Assembly (NCBI GenBank): GCA_013822685.1
Contig: PNKV01000001.1
Coordinates: forward strand, 394,461-458,460
Length of the DNA: 64,000 nt
DNA from: Leptothrix sp. (in: b-proteobacteria)
GTDB taxonomy: Bacteria > Pseudomonadota > Gammaproteobacteria > Burkholderiales > Burkholderiaceae_C
Direction: 5' to 3'
Below are positions 21,877 through 32,735 of this stretch, one piece after another. Under the pieces are notes generated by a model. It was given only the letters and a program-made list of their open reading frames with translations. It did no database searches and had not been told where the DNA came from. Position numbers and translations under genes: made by a program. Numbering within the stretch: position 1 is the first letter of the stretch; the number at the start of each line of letters is the position of its first letter.

Positions 21877-23409
21877 TCACGGCGCTTGCACCACCCGCCG
21901 GTATTGAATCGCTTCAGCCACATGCGCCAACTGGATGGTGTCGGATTCGGCCAGATCGGCGATGGTGCGGGCCAGGCGCAAGACGCGGTGAAAGCCCCGC
22001 CCTGACCACCCCAGGCGCGCACTGGCGTTTTGCAGGAAGGCCATGGCGGCTGGTTCGGGCATGGCCAGGTTGTCCAAGCCCGCCCCATCGAGCACGGCGT
22101 TGACACAACCCTGGCGGTTCAATTGCCGCTGCCGCGCGCGGGCCACGCGGTCGGCCACCTGTTCCGATGTTTCACCATCGGGGGCTTGGGCCAGGATGTC
22201 GGGCGACACTGCGGGCACTTCCACTTGCACATCCACCCGGTCCAGCAAGGGGCCGCTGAGTTTGCCCTGGTAACGCGTGACCTGGTCCGGCGTGCAGCGG
22301 CAAGCCTTGAGCGGGTTGCCGAGGTGCCCACAGGGGCACGGGTTCATGGCCGCAACCAGTTGGAACCGCGCGGGGAAGTCATGCCGACGGGCCGCACGCG
22401 AGATGGTGATGTGGCCGGTTTCAAGTGGCTCGCGCAAGGCCTCCAAGGCGGCGCGGGGAAACTCGGGCAACTCGTCCAGAAAGAGCACGCCGTGGTGCGA
22501 CAAGGAAATCTCGCCAGGCTTGGGCGGTGAGCCTCCGCCCACCAGGGCCACCGACGAAGCTGTGTGATGAGGGCTTCTGAAAACGCGCCTGCGCCAAGCA
22601 CTGGCCTCGAAGCGGCCCGCCAGGCTCAAGACGGCGGCCGACTCCAGGGCCTCATCCTGGGTCAAGGGTGGCAGCAAGCCAGCAAAGCGCTGGGCCAGCA
22701 TGGACTTGCCCGTGCCAGGCGGCCCCACCATCAGCAAGCTGTGGTTGCCTGCGGCGGCCACCTCCAAAGCGCGCTTGGCCGCAGACTGCCCCTTCACATC
22801 GCGCAAATCATGGGCCCGCTCTGCCGAGCCGACCATGGCCTCGGCACGGGCCTCCGTCAACGGCACCCGGGCAGCCTCATCGGCCACCAGGGACTGCACC
22901 ACCTCCATCAGGTGGCTCGCCTCGAACAGAGACACGCCAGAGACCAAAGCCGCCTCGCGGGCGCTGGCCTGCGGCAACACCAGGCCACGCTTGAGCAAAC
23001 CGCCCTGTACCCGCCGCCGCAAGGCCAGGGCCATGGGCAACGCGCCGCGCACGGGGCGCAACTCTCCACCCAGCGAGAGCTCTCCGGCGAACTCCAGATC
23101 GGCCAGCTGCCGCGCGTCAATGTGGCCCATCGCGGCCAAAATGCCGATCGCGATCGGCAAGTCGAAGCGCCCCGACTCCTTGGGCAGATCAGCAGGAGCC
23201 AGGTTCACGGTGATCCGCTTGTTGAAGGGGAATTCCAGACCACTGTTGCTGAGCGCCGCCCGGACCCGCTCGCGGGCTTCCTTAACCTCGGTGTCGGCCA
23301 GACCCACCAGGGTGAAGCACGGCAGGCCATTGGCCAAGTGGACTTCAACGGTGACTTCCGGGGCGTTGAGCCCATCAAGGGCACGGCTGTGAACAATGGC
23401 TAGAGACAT
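21877..23409 (-). CDS. comM: ComM/YifB-family AAA+ ATPase
   Basis: The 510-residue protein has an N-terminal Lon-protease-like domain (LVGLADTEVKEARERVRAAL, NLAPADLPKESGRFDLP). A magnesium-chelatase-type AAA+ module follows, with Walker A VGPPGTGKSML, Walker B HGVLFLDELPEF and the zinc-binding cysteines of CPCGHLG and CRCTPDQ. In naturally competent bacteria ComM is a hexameric helicase that promotes branch migration during integration of transforming DNA. It is also conserved in non-competent species, so competence is not proved. Length fits the family (about 505). Confidence 0.94.
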   Translation of the reverse strand: MSLAIVHSRALDGLNAPEVTVEVHLANGLPCFTLVGLADTEVKEARERVRAALSNSGLEFPFNKRITVNLAPADLPKESGRFDLPIAIGILAAMGHIDARQLADLEFAGELSLGGELRPVRGALPMALALRRRVQGGLLKRGLVLPQASAREAALVSGVSLFEASHLMEVVQSLVADEAARVPLTEARAEAMVGSAERAHDLRDVKGQSAAKRALEVAAAGNHSLLMVGPPGTGKSMLAQRFAGLLPPLTQDEALESAAVLSLAGRFEASAWRRRVFRSPHHTASSVALVGGGSPPKPGEISLSHHGVLFLDELPEFPRAALEALREPLETGHITISRAARRHDFPARFQLVAAMNPCPCGHLGNPLKACRCTPDQVTRYQGKLSGPLLDRVDVQVEVPAVSPDILAQAPDGETSEQVADRVARARQRQLNRQGCVNAVLDGAGLDNLAMPEPAAMAFLQNASARLGWSGRGFHRVLRLARTIADLAESDTIQLAHVAEAIQYRRVVQAP

Positions 23410-23584
23410 GGCACTCGCAAAACGGCGGCTGACGCACAGGCTCCGGGTCCGGTGGACCCGATGGACCTCTGGTGGGAGCCGATTGTGCCCAGCCGGTCTC
23501 TGGAAGGCCCTCCCCCAATAGGGCGCTTTGATGTTTTTTAACTTCGCTTTGCCGCATCGGGTAAATACGATTTAAAAGCGATAT

Positions 23585-23613
23585 TTTTACTACAAAATAG
23601 CATTTTTTATACT
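23585..23613 (+). promoter_or_regulatory. Candidate promoter in A/T-rich tract before the GH-A-like gene
   Basis: A good -10 hexamer, TATACT (23608-23613), lies 17 bases after a poor -35 candidate, TTTTAC (23585-23590). It sits in a strikingly A/T-rich stretch (about 23527-23615) ahead of the GTG start at 23630. The transcript would have a very short leader. Confidence 0.35.
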
Positions 23614-23629
23614 ATTCAGTGGAGAAACC

Positions 23630-25816
23630 GTGAAGTACTCATCCATCGCCCGTCGCGCGCTTTGCGGCTTGGGCGCAGTCGCCTTAGCGGCCACTATGGA
23701 GGCGCGGGCTGCTGCCCCTGTCTCGCTGAATCTCGTTTCCGTGACGCCCATTGCCTTGCCGACTCTCGTCAGCAGCACCAGCGCGACAAGCCAGCCGCCA
23801 GCCGGGTTCTCGGGTTATCCACACTCGAACACCGAGGTCAAGTACCTCTACAACTCGACCGATCGATACCTGCAGATCACAGTCACCAATCTGAACCCGG
23901 CGATCGCATCCCCTCGGCCAGACCCGTCAACCGTGGGGGGCTACCAGCTCTTCATCGAGACGCCGGCAACCGTCAGCCGGGATTTTTATCGCTTCAAGGC
24001 AGCGCTTACCGTCGTGTCAACGGGGACCGCCAACAGCCACGTGAGGGCATTCCTTGAGCAGGCCAAACAAGACGGGGGCGCTTCCACCAACGAGCTGCCA
24101 GCCGAGGCCCTCGGAGACACCGCCCGCCGCACCATTCAAACCCTGAGCCATGAGCTGATCAAGGGCAGCGTTGATCTGGCGACGAATCGCGCCATTGTCA
24201 GCAGCAAGCCTTGCCTGGAAGTGTCCAATCTCCAGCCGGGCGAAACGGTGGTCCTGCGGATCCACTCGCTGTCGTTTGAATCAGCAGACTTGCCGGGCGC
24301 CATGATCGCGCCCTTGTCCGCCACTCAAAAGCTGGCGCAGGGACAAACTGCCAAATTCAGTGTCAATGTGATCCCCAAAGGACTGCAAGGAAGCTATCAA
24401 GGCCACCTCGCCCTTTACCCCGGGACAACCACCGTCAATGCCCCCGTGACATGGTCGAGGTCCTTTTCCTTGCTCGCCGGGGCGCCACCGACCGTGCACC
24501 CGTGGCAGGCCGGCGTTGGCCTGACCGAAGCCCGCTACACCGTGCGTTATCGGCTGGTGCCCCAAGGTGCCACCAAAGGCGTCAAGTTTTACGCGAGTGC
24601 GCCCGGCGTGACCGAGTACAACGACCCGACAAACGGCTACTCGTACAGCATTGGCTCTCTGGTGATTGACAACGCCAAGGGCGGCATGCACGTGGGCATG
24701 AGCACCCACCACTACCCCTACTATCACGCGTCGGGCGTGGAAGTGAACGGCGAAGCCACCTTGGGCGCACTGAGCCGCACCGGCGCAGCCTTCCGCATTA
24801 ACCGCACCTTGTCCACCGAGCTCTACAGGCCCTGGTGGACCGCCAATGGCAGTGGCCAACTGGTGTTTGACCCGGCCGCTTCGGTCGATCGCCCGAACAC
24901 ACTGCCAGAGCCAAAGCTGACCTTCCAACGATGGGCCGATTTCTTCTCGCCGCCAGTGCAAGCGCCACAAGTCCGAACAAAGAACTTGGTGGTCAACCTG
25001 ACCGGCACGCCGCTGGCACTGTCGAGCGATCCTGCGAACGCCAACAATGGCTTTTACTTGCCAGGCTGGTCCAGCCCGTTGACGTCCAACGGAGTGTCGG
25101 TCTTTGCCGACGCCTTGGTCCAGACGCTCACGCTGTACAAGGACCGGGTCTTCGCGCTTGAATGCTGGAACGAGGCACATTCACGTGAATTCTGGGCCGG
25201 TTCATCAACGCAGATGGCAGACGCTTGCCAGCAGGTCTACGACATTCGGCGCTACTTCTTCCCCAATGACAAGATTCCTGTCATCTGCCCACAAGCCGAC
25301 TCGCCTGAGCGCCTGGGGCACATCCTGTCGGCCAAGACCAGGACGGGCAGGCCCATCACCGACTTCTGCGATTGGGTCGGTGCACATCTTTACAACGGCA
25401 TGGGCAATGATCCATCAGGTCAGCCTTATGGCACCCAAAGCCTGTCGGAGCAGCTTCGCCTGATCAAACTGCGAATGAATGCGTACGGGGTGGCAAACAA
25501 GCCGCTCGTGATCACGGAGTACGGCATTGGCCGGGCCCCCGGCTACAACCCACCTGCCTTCAGTCGGCTCCCGGTGGAACAGCTCTCCGACACGCTGAAG
25601 GCGCAAGTGATGACCCAGGCGATTGCGACTTTCGCTGAGGAAGCGGTGAGTTCGCTGGTGCTGTATTCCTATGACTCCAGCTCCAATTTCCTGCTGACCG
25701 TCAACAGCGCCTCGCAAACCCCCGACGGCAGAGACACCATCAACTTCAACACTTCTGTGGTGGGCGCCATCGACCAGGCTTCGCGCGCTTACGCGCCCAA
25801 ATCCGCCCCCTGGTGA
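23630..25816 (+). CDS. Secreted protein with clan GH-A glycoside hydrolase-like domain
   Basis: This 728-residue exported protein has a signal peptide ending near ARA-AAP (residue 27). Residues 30 to about 290 look like beta-rich domains. The C-terminal half carries a probable TIM-barrel with ALECWNEAHSREFW and VITEYGIG. The Glu residues in these motifs (E515 and E630) occupy the positions of the acid/base and nucleophile in clan GH-A enzymes (strands 4 and 7). I cannot assign a numbered family; GH39- or GH5-like folds are the nearest guess. The start is the GTG at 23630, preceded by GGAG. The gene stands alone between comM and glnK. A role on an extracellular polysaccharide, perhaps one made by this cell, is inference. 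Confidence 0.6.
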   Translation: MKYSSIARRALCGLGAVALAATMEARAAAPVSLNLVSVTPIALPTLVSSTSATSQPPAGFSGYPHSNTEVKYLYNSTDRYLQITVTNLNPAIASPRPDPSTVGGYQLFIETPATVSRDFYRFKAALTVVSTGTANSHVRAFLEQAKQDGGASTNELPAEALGDTARRTIQTLSHELIKGSVDLATNRAIVSSKPCLEVSNLQPGETVVLRIHSLSFESADLPGAMIAPLSATQKLAQGQTAKFSVNVIPKGLQGSYQGHLALYPGTTTVNAPVTWSRSFSLLAGAPPTVHPWQAGVGLTEARYTVRYRLVPQGATKGVKFYASAPGVTEYNDPTNGYSYSIGSLVIDNAKGGMHVGMSTHHYPYYHASGVEVNGEATLGALSRTGAAFRINRTLSTELYRPWWTANGSGQLVFDPAASVDRPNTLPEPKLTFQRWADFFSPPVQAPQVRTKNLVVNLTGTPLALSSDPANANNGFYLPGWSSPLTSNGVSVFADALVQTLTLYKDRVFALECWNEAHSREFWAGSSTQMADACQQVYDIRRYFFPNDKIPVICPQADSPERLGHILSAKTRTGRPITDFCDWVGAHLYNGMGNDPSGQPYGTQSLSEQLRLIKLRMNAYGVANKPLVITEYGIGRAPGYNPPAFSRLPVEQLSDTLKAQVMTQAIATFAEEAVSSLVLYSYDSSSNFLLTVNSASQTPDGRDTINFNTSVVGAIDQASRAYAPKSAPW

Positions 25817-25976
25817 TGCAAGCCCTTTGGCAGCCCGCCTGAAGGGGCTGGCTGCGCACCGGCCAGGGGCCTGGTGGACCCCCAGGGAGTCGCTTGCGCG
25901 CGCCAATCTCGCCAAGCGACTCCCGCCGATAGGCCGATGGTGAATGGGAATGCTGCTCGCCACGCACCGCAGTAAA

Positions 25977-25993
25977 CGCACAAAGTTTGTGCG
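25977..25993. promoter_or_regulatory. NtrC-like binding site, distal
   Basis: The palindrome CGCACAAAGTTTGTGCG is a perfect inverted repeat and keeps the GCAC-N7-GTGC core of NtrC enhancer sites. It is weaker than the proximal site at the inner positions. Confidence 0.6.
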
Positions 25994-26026
25994 AGGCAGT
26001 TCGCGATGCGCCATGGCCACAAATGA

Positions 26027-26521
<495 letters not shown>

Positions 26522-26618
26522 GGCCGGGGGCTCGCGTCCCCTCTTTCTGACGACTCCCCTGGGGGGCGCCTTGAGGCGCGTCTCCGTGGCCTATTTTTGA
26601 TTTTCCAAGAGGCATTTC

Positions 26619-28151
26619 ATGAGAAAACTCCTTGCGTCGCTCGCACTGGGGCTCGCGGCTCTAGGTGTATTTGGCGTCTCCCACGCCCAAGACACCGCGG
26701 CCTCCGAACCCGTCGCCGCCACCGCCGTGGCGGAAGCCCCCTCGGCCGCAGCCCCTGCTGCACCTGAAGCAGCTTCAGCGCCTGCTGAAGCGGCTCCGGC
26801 CGCCGCGCCCACACCGGTGCCCAACAAGGGCGACACCGCCTGGATGATGGTCTGTACGATTTTGGTCATCCTGATGACCATCCCCGGCCTGGCACTGTTC
26901 TATGGCGGCCTAGTGCGCAGCAAGAACATGCTGTCCGTGCTGATGCAGGTCATGGTGACGTTCTCCGTCATCGTCGTCCTGTGGTTCGTCTACGGCTACA
27001 GCCTGGCATTCACCGAGGGCAATGCCTTCATCGGTGGACTTGACCGCCTGATGATGAAGGGCGTCTGGGACAACACCGCGGGCACCTTCGCCAACGCGGC
27101 CACGTTCAGCAAGGGCGTCTACATCCCTGAAATCGTGTTCGCGGCCTTCCAGGCCACGTTCGCGGGCATCACCTGCGCCCTGATCGTGGGTGCGTTCGCA
27201 GAGCGCGCCAAGTTCTCGGCCGTGCTGCTGTTCATGGTGCTGTGGTTCACCTTCAGCTACGCCCCGATGGCCCACATGGTCTGGTTCTGGATGGGCCCTG
27301 ACGCCTACGCCAGCGCCGATGTCGCCGCCGAAATGACCGGCAAGGCTGGCCTGATCTGGCAATGGGGCGCGCTGGACTTCGCGGGCGGTACCGTGGTGCA
27401 CATCAACGCCGCCGTCGCCGGCCTGGTCGGTGCTTACATGATCGGCAAGCGCATTGGGTACGGCAAGGAAGCGTTCACGCCTCACTCCCTGACGCTGACC
27501 ATGGTGGGCTCCGCCCTGCTGTGGGTGGGCTGGTTCGGCTTCAATGCCGGCTCCGCCCTGGAAGCCAACGGCTTTGCCGCCCTGGCGTTCATCAACACCC
27601 TGGCCGCCACGGCTGCCGCGGTGATCGGCTGGATCCTGGGTGAATCGCTGCTCAAGGGCAAGGCTTCGATGCTGGGTGCCGCTTCGGGCGCCGTTGGTGG
27701 CCTGGTCGCCATCACGCCTGCCGCCGGCAACGTCGGCATCGGTGGTGCGCTGATCATCGGCTTGCTGGCTGGCCTGATCTGCCTGTGGGGCGTGACCGGT
27801 CTGAAGAAGATCCTGGGCGCCGACGATTCGCTGGACGTGTTCGGCGTCCACGGCGTGGGCGGCATCCTGGGTGCCTTGCTGACCGGCGTGTTCAACTCGC
27901 CCAACCTGGGTGGCCCCAGCGCCGTCGCTGACTGGGTGACCGTGGGCATGGTGGCTCCGGCCGACTACTCCATCGTCAACCAGGTCATCATCCAGGCCAA
28001 GGCCGTTGGCTTGACCGTGGTGTGGTCCGCTGTGGTGTCGCTCATCGCCTTCAAGATCGTTGACCTGGTGATCGGTCTGCGCGTCTCGGAAGAAGAAGAG
28101 CGCGAAGGCCTGGACATCTCGGCTCACGGCGAAACGGCGTATCACAAGTGA
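26619..28151 (+). CDS. amtB: Ammonium transporter
   Basis: The 510-residue Amt/Mep/Rh channel has a cleavable signal-like N-terminus (MRKLLASLALGLAALGVFGVSHAQ) and then an Ala/Pro/Glu-rich stretch of about 45 residues before the first core helix. That makes it longer than E. coli AmtB (428). Eleven core helices follow. Conserved features include PGLALFYGGLVRSKNML, the pore-twin His regions (GTVVHINAAVAGL and VFGVHGVGGILGALL), FNAGSALEANG, and a C-terminal EEEEREGLDISAHGE tail that contacts GlnK. The ribosome binding site AAGAGG precedes the ATG. It forms an operon with glnK and ends at a strong terminator. Confidence 0.95.
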   Translation: MRKLLASLALGLAALGVFGVSHAQDTAASEPVAATAVAEAPSAAAPAAPEAASAPAEAAPAAAPTPVPNKGDTAWMMVCTILVILMTIPGLALFYGGLVRSKNMLSVLMQVMVTFSVIVVLWFVYGYSLAFTEGNAFIGGLDRLMMKGVWDNTAGTFANAATFSKGVYIPEIVFAAFQATFAGITCALIVGAFAERAKFSAVLLFMVLWFTFSYAPMAHMVWFWMGPDAYASADVAAEMTGKAGLIWQWGALDFAGGTVVHINAAVAGLVGAYMIGKRIGYGKEAFTPHSLTLTMVGSALLWVGWFGFNAGSALEANGFAALAFINTLAATAAAVIGWILGESLLKGKASMLGAASGAVGGLVAITPAAGNVGIGGALIIGLLAGLICLWGVTGLKKILGADDSLDVFGVHGVGGILGALLTGVFNSPNLGGPSAVADWVTVGMVAPADYSIVNQVIIQAKAVGLTVVWSAVVSLIAFKIVDLVIGLRVSEEEEREGLDISAHGETAYHK

Positions 28152-28189
28152 TTGGCCAGTGATTTGATTCAATCACCGTGATAGTCAAC

Positions 28190-28216
28190 GGGGCGGCCTT
28201 CGGGCCGCCCTTTTTG
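28190..28216 (+). terminator. Intrinsic terminator after amtB
   Basis: The stem GGGCGGCC (28191-28198) and GGCCGCCC (28203-28210) has loop TTCG and is followed directly by TTTTT. This is a textbook terminator for glnK-amtB. Confidence 0.92.
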
Positions 28217-28289
28217 CATTTGGGCGCGCATATCGTGTCCGCATGTTTCTAGAATGGAGTCTCCCCATCGCCAAGACAACACAAGCCCC

Positions 28290-29585
28290 ATGGTTCCACA
28301 CCTGATCACCGCACTCACTGGCCCCATCAACGAACTCGAGCAGCGCATGCTCGAGTCCATGCCGGCCATCGAGCGCTGGTTCCGGCTGGAGTGGATGGAG
28401 CACACGCCGCCCTTCTACACCTCGGTGGATCTGCGCAATGCGGGTTTCAAGCTGGCCCCGGTGGACACCAACCTGTACCCGGGCGGTTTCAACAACCTGA
28501 CGCACGAAATGATGCCCCTGGCGGTGCAAGCCGCCATGGCCGCCATCGAGAAGATCTGCCCCGAGGCCAAGAACCTGCTGCTGATCCCCGAGCGCCACAC
28601 GCGCAACCAGTACTACCTGTCCAACCTGGCGCGGCTGGTGCAGATCTTCAGCCTGGCCGGCTTGAACGTGCGCCTGGGCACCCTGGATGAATCCATCACC
28701 GAGCCGGTCGAGGTGCCTCTGCAAGACGGCGGCTCCTTGACGCTGGAGCCCCTGATCCGCACCAAGCGCCGCCTGGGCCTGAAACATTTCGATCCCTGCA
28801 CGATCTTGCTCAACAATGATTTATCGGCAGGGATTCCGGACATCCTGACCGACCTGCATGAGCAATACCTGCTGCCCCCACTGCACGCGGGCTGGGCCGT
28901 GCGCCGCAAGAGCCAGCACTTCGAGGCTTACGAAGAAGTGGCCAAGAAGTTCTCCAAGCTGCTGGGCATGGACCCGTGGCTGATCAACCCGATGTACGCG
29001 GTGTGCGACGAAGTCGATTTCCAGGATGGCACCGGGGGTGAGTGCCTGCAAACCCAGGTTGATGCGCTGCTGAACAAGATCCGCCGTAAGTACAAAGAGT
29101 ACGGGATCAACGAGAAGCCGTTCGTCATCGTGAAGGCCGACAACGGCACCTATGGCATGGGCATCATGACCGTGCGCGATGCCAAGGAGCTGACCGACCT
29201 GAACCGCCGCACACGCAACAAGATGTCGGTGGTGAAAGACGGCCAGGAAGTCAGCCGAGTGATCATCCAGGAGGGCGTGCCCACCTACGAGCAGATGAAC
29301 AACTCGGTGGCCGAGCCGGTGGTCTACATGATCGACCGCTACGTGGTGGGCGGCTTCTACCGCGTGCACTCGGACCGCGGCATCGATGAGAACCTGAACG
29401 CGCCCGGTTCCAGCTTTGTGCCCCTGGCCTTCGCCGAACCCACCCAGATGCCCAAACTGGGCGCCAAACCCGGGGCCAGTGTGCCCAACCGGTTTTACAT
29501 GTACGGGGTGATTGGCCGATTGGCCATGCTGGCGGCCAGTTATGAGCTGGAAGCAACAGACCCCAACGCGGAAGTCTACGAATAA
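28290..29585 (+). CDS. gshA: Glutamate-cysteine ligase, proteobacterial type
   Basis: The 431-residue enzyme makes gamma-glutamylcysteine, the first step of glutathione synthesis. It belongs to the group typical of beta- and some gammaproteobacteria, distinct from E. coli GshA, with motifs [64 protein letters not shown] and [12 protein letters not shown] place the start at 28290 (MVPHLITAL), the conserved family N-terminus. A start at 28254 would add 12 residues, and neither has a strong Shine-Dalgarno sequence. kup and benE lie between it and gshB, so glutathione synthesis and cation transport may be transcribed together. Confidence 0.9.
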   Translation: MVPHLITALTGPINELEQRMLESMPAIERWFRLEWMEHTPPFYTSVDLRNAGFKLAPVDTNLYPGGFNNLTHEMMPLAVQAAMAAIEKICPEAKNLLLIPERHTRNQYYLSNLARLVQIFSLAGLNVRLGTLDESITEPVEVPLQDGGSLTLEPLIRTKRRLGLKHFDPCTILLNNDLSAGIPDILTDLHEQYLLPPLHAGWAVRRKSQHFEAYEEVAKKFSKLLGMDPWLINPMYAVCDEVDFQDGTGGECLQTQVDALLNKIRRKYKEYGINEKPFVIVKADNGTYGMGIMTVRDAKELTDLNRRTRNKMSVVKDGQEVSRVIIQEGVPTYEQMNNSVAEPVVYMIDRYVVGGFYRVHSDRGIDENLNAPGSSFVPLAFAEPTQMPKLGAKPGASVPNRFYMYGVIGRLAMLAASYELEATDPNAEVYE

Positions 29586-29637
29586 GCAAGCAATAAGCGG
29601 GCAGAATGAGCCCCTCGTCGATTCGCGTCCACCACTC

Positions 29638-31524
29638 GTGCAAACAAGCTCCAACGCCCCCCTCAGCCGCTCGCAACTGGCAGCGCTGACTTTGGGGGCC
29701 ATCGGTATCGTCTATGGCGACATCGGCACCAGCCCCCTGTACGCGCTCAAGGAGGTGTTCGCCCACGGCCATCTGCCGCTGAACGAAACCAACATCTTCG
29801 GCATTTTGTCGATCATGTTCTGGACGCTGACGGTCATCGTCTCGCTCAAGTACGTGACCCTGATCCTGCGGGCCGACAACAACGGCGAAGGCGGGCTGAT
29901 CGCCATGCTGGCGTTGGCCTCCACGGCGGTCAAGCAACACCCCAAGTTGCGGCATTTCTTGCTGGGGCTGGGCATCTTCGGCACCGCGATTTTCTTTGGG
30001 GACGGGGTGATCACACCCGCCATTTCAGTGCTGTCCGCCGTTGAAGGCATGAAGGTGGCGGCCCCCGGGCTGGAGCGCTATGTTGTGCCGGTCACCCTGG
30101 TGGTGCTGACGCTGCTGTTCATGGTGCAAAAACACGGCACGGGCGGCATCGGCAAATTCTTCGGGCCGATCACGGCGCTGTGGTTCCTGGTGCTGGCCGT
30201 GCTGGGCCTGATCCACATCATCGACAACCCGTCGATCCTGCTGGCCATGAGCCCGCACCATGCCCTGCTCTTCATCTACGAGCACCCCAAAATGGCCTTT
30301 GTGGCGCTGGGCGCCGTGGTGTTGTGCGCCACCGGAGCCGAGGCGCTCTACGCCGACATGGGCCACTTCGGCAAAAAGCCCATCCGCCTGGCCTGGTTCT
30401 TGTTGGCCATGCCGGCCCTGGTCCTGAACTATTTTGGCCAAGGCGCCATGCTGCTGGAGCACCCCGAGAACGCCAGCAACCCCTTCTTTGAAATGGCCCC
30501 GCATTGGGCGCTGTATCCCCTGGTGATCCTGGCCACCTTCGCCACCGTGATCGCCTCGCAGGCTTTGATCTCGGCGGCTTTTTCAGTCACCAAGCAAGTG
30601 ATTCAGCTGGGCTATTTGCCGCGCCTGCGCATCATGCACACGTCGGTCGAATCGACCGGGCAGATCTACATCCCCTTCGTCAACTGGACGCTGTACGGCT
30701 GCATCGTCATGGCCGTGGTCTTCTTTGGCTCCAGCAGCAAACTGGCGGCGGCCTACGGCATCACCGTGACCATCGACATGCTCATCACCACGGTGATGAC
30801 CTTCTTCGTGATCCGCTTTGCCTGGAAGCTGGCCCTGCCTTTGTGCATCGCGGCCACCACCTTCTTCTTCGTGATCGACGTGCTGTTCTTCAGTGCCAAC
30901 GTCATCAAGGTGATCGATGGCGGTTGGTTCCCACTGCTGATCGGCGGCGTGATGTTCATGCTGATGATGACCTGGAAGCAAGGGCGGGCCATGCTCAGCG
31001 AGCGCCTGCGCAGCGATTCCATCGACCTCGAGCCCTTCCTGGACGCCGTGTTCTCCAGCCCGCCCACCCGCGTGCAGGGCACGGCCGTGTTCCTCAACGC
31101 CGACGCGGGCACCACGCCCAATGCGCTGCTGCACAACCTCAAGCACAACAAGGTGCTGCATGAGCAGAATTTGTTTGTCACCGTGAAGGCCCACGAGGTG
31201 CCCTGGATCGGCCTGGACAAGCGCATTCAGATCGAGACACTGGGCCACGATTGCTGGCAGGTGATGCTGCATTTCGGCTTCAAGAACGAGCCCGATGTGC
31301 CCAAGGCGCTCAGCTTGCTCAAGCGTTATGGGGTCAACCTGGATCCGATGGAAACCAGCTACTTCCTGTCGCGCGACATCGTCATTCCGACCATTGGCGG
31401 CGGCATGGCGCCCTGGCGCGAGAAGCTGTTCGCCAGCATGCACCGCAACGCCTCGGGCGCGGCGGACTTCCTGAGCCTGCCCACCAATCGCGTGATCGAG
31501 ATGGGCTCCAAGGTCGAGATCTGA
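29638..31524 (+). CDS. kup: Kup-family potassium transporter
   Basis: The 628-residue inner-membrane K+/H+ symporter begins with [20 protein letters not shown], followed by LYALKEVF and about twelve helices. A cytoplasmic C-terminal domain includes [20 protein letters not shown] and ends near residue 628, matching E. coli Kup (622). The start is uncertain. A GTG at 29638 gives family length but has no clear ribosome binding site; upstream ATGs at 29512 and 29542 lie inside gshA. Its stop overlaps the proposed CTG start of benE. Glutathione-linked control of potassium flux would fit the neighbourhood but is inference. Confidence 0.92.
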   Translation: MQTSSNAPLSRSQLAALTLGAIGIVYGDIGTSPLYALKEVFAHGHLPLNETNIFGILSIMFWTLTVIVSLKYVTLILRADNNGEGGLIAMLALASTAVKQHPKLRHFLLGLGIFGTAIFFGDGVITPAISVLSAVEGMKVAAPGLERYVVPVTLVVLTLLFMVQKHGTGGIGKFFGPITALWFLVLAVLGLIHIIDNPSILLAMSPHHALLFIYEHPKMAFVALGAVVLCATGAEALYADMGHFGKKPIRLAWFLLAMPALVLNYFGQGAMLLEHPENASNPFFEMAPHWALYPLVILATFATVIASQALISAAFSVTKQVIQLGYLPRLRIMHTSVESTGQIYIPFVNWTLYGCIVMAVVFFGSSSKLAAAYGITVTIDMLITTVMTFFVIRFAWKLALPLCIAATTFFFVIDVLFFSANVIKVIDGGWFPLLIGGVMFMLMMTWKQGRAMLSERLRSDSIDLEPFLDAVFSSPPTRVQGTAVFLNADAGTTPNALLHNLKHNKVLHEQNLFVTVKAHEVPWIGLDKRIQIETLGHDCWQVMLHFGFKNEPDVPKALSLLKRYGVNLDPMETSYFLSRDIVIPTIGGGMAPWREKLFASMHRNASGAADFLSLPTNRVIEMGSKVEI

Positions 31525-32735
31525 ACACCCTGCTGTCATCGCTGAACCGCATCCACCAGGACACCTCGCTGGCGGCGGTCTCGGCAGGGTTCGTGGCCAC
31601 GCTGGTGGGCTTCACCAGCACCATTGCGCTGATCTTCCATGCGGCGCAATCGCTGGGCGCCTCGCCAGCACAGATCAGCTCTTGGGTGTGGGCACTGGGG
31701 ATCGGCATGGGCGTCAGCACGCTGGGCCTGTCGCTGTGGTCCCGCACGCCGATCCTCATCACGTGGTCTACCCCCGGCGCGGCGGTGATTGCCGCGGCGG
31801 CCAGCGGTGTCAGCCTGCCCGAGGCGGTGGGCGCCTTCCTGGTGTGCGGCGTCCTGATGTGGCTGTCAGGCGTGACCAAGATCTTCGAACGCATGATGGG
31901 GCGCATCCCCGTGTCACTGGCATCGGCGTTGCTGGCAGGCATCCTGGCCAAGTTCGCGCTGCTGGCGTTCTCGCACACCACCTTGCAACCCGCCCTGGTG
32001 CTGACCATGTTCGCCGCCTATGTGGTCGGCCGCCGTGTTTGGCCGCGCTATGCGGTGCTGGGCGTGTTGGTGGCAGGCATGGGCGTGGCGGCGCTGCAAG
32101 GCCAGCTCAACACCGGCGAACTGCGCTGGCAACTGGCCGCGCCGGTGCTGGTGATGCCGCAGTGGTCCTGGCATGCCATCATGAGCATGGGGCTGCCCTT
32201 GTTCATCGTGACCATGGCCTCGCAAGCCGTGCCAGGCGTATCGGCGATCAAAGCGGCGGGCTACCAACCCAGGGTGTCGTCGTTGATGACGTGGTCGGGC
32301 GTGACCACGGTGCTGCTGGCACCCTTTGGCGGCTACGCCTTCAACCTGGCGGCGATCACGGCGGCCATCGTGCTGAGCCCCCATGCGCACAACGATGCCC
32401 ACAAGCGCTACACGGCCGCGATCATGTCCGGGCTGTTCTACATCGCCATGGGCTTGCTGGGTGGTGCCGTGGCGGGCGTGCTGGCCGCATTCCCGCCAGC
32501 CCTGGTCATGGGTGTGGCAGGCCTGGCCTTGTTGGGCACGATTGGCGGCGGGCTGGCCACCGCCTTGCGCGACGATCGCCACCGCGAACCCGCCTTGATC
32601 ACCTTCCTGGTCACCCTGTCGGGCATGAGCCTGCTGGGCGTCAGTTCAGCCTTCTGGGGCTTGGTCGCGGGCATCATTGCCTTATTGGTGCAACACTGGC
32701 GGGCCCCCGCCCCCGACATCGCAGATTCGCCATGA
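31521..32735 (+). CDS. benE: Benzoate/H+ symporter family transporter, probable CTG start
   Basis: The 404-residue inner-membrane protein has about twelve helices of the BenE family: [31 protein letters not shown] and [16 protein letters not shown]. No benzoate catabolism genes are near, so benzoate as substrate is doubtful. No ATG, GTG or TTG occurs in frame between the kup stop region and residue [10 protein letters not shown], where a start would cut the first helix. CTG at 31521 overlaps the kup TGA as CTGA, has AAGG nine bases upstream, and yields [14 protein letters not shown] before the first helix, as expected. Its end overlaps gshB by four bases (ATGA). Confidence 0.82.
   Translation: MNTLLSSLNRIHQDTSLAAVSAGFVATLVGFTSTIALIFHAAQSLGASPAQISSWVWALGIGMGVSTLGLSLWSRTPILITWSTPGAAVIAAAASGVSLPEAVGAFLVCGVLMWLSGVTKIFERMMGRIPVSLASALLAGILAKFALLAFSHTTLQPALVLTMFAAYVVGRRVWPRYAVLGVLVAGMGVAALQGQLNTGELRWQLAAPVLVMPQWSWHAIMSMGLPLFIVTMASQAVPGVSAIKAAGYQPRVSSLMTWSGVTTVLLAPFGGYAFNLAAITAAIVLSPHAHNDAHKRYTAAIMSGLFYIAMGLLGGAVAGVLAAFPPALVMGVAGLALLGTIGGGLATALRDDRHREPALITFLVTLSGMSLLGVSSAFWGLVAGIIALLVQHWRAPAPDIADSP

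Noticed and set aside
26566..26579. GCGCC-TTGA-GGCGC hairpin between glnK and amtB as a terminator
   Set aside because: The stem is short, no T-run follows directly, and the two genes are a conserved operon. It may only modulate readthrough.
31682..32731. Possible 350-residue N-terminal extension of gshB
   Set aside because: The frame is open but overlaps all of benE, is Arg/Gly/His-rich, and the canonical GshB start is at 32732 with an ATGA overlap.
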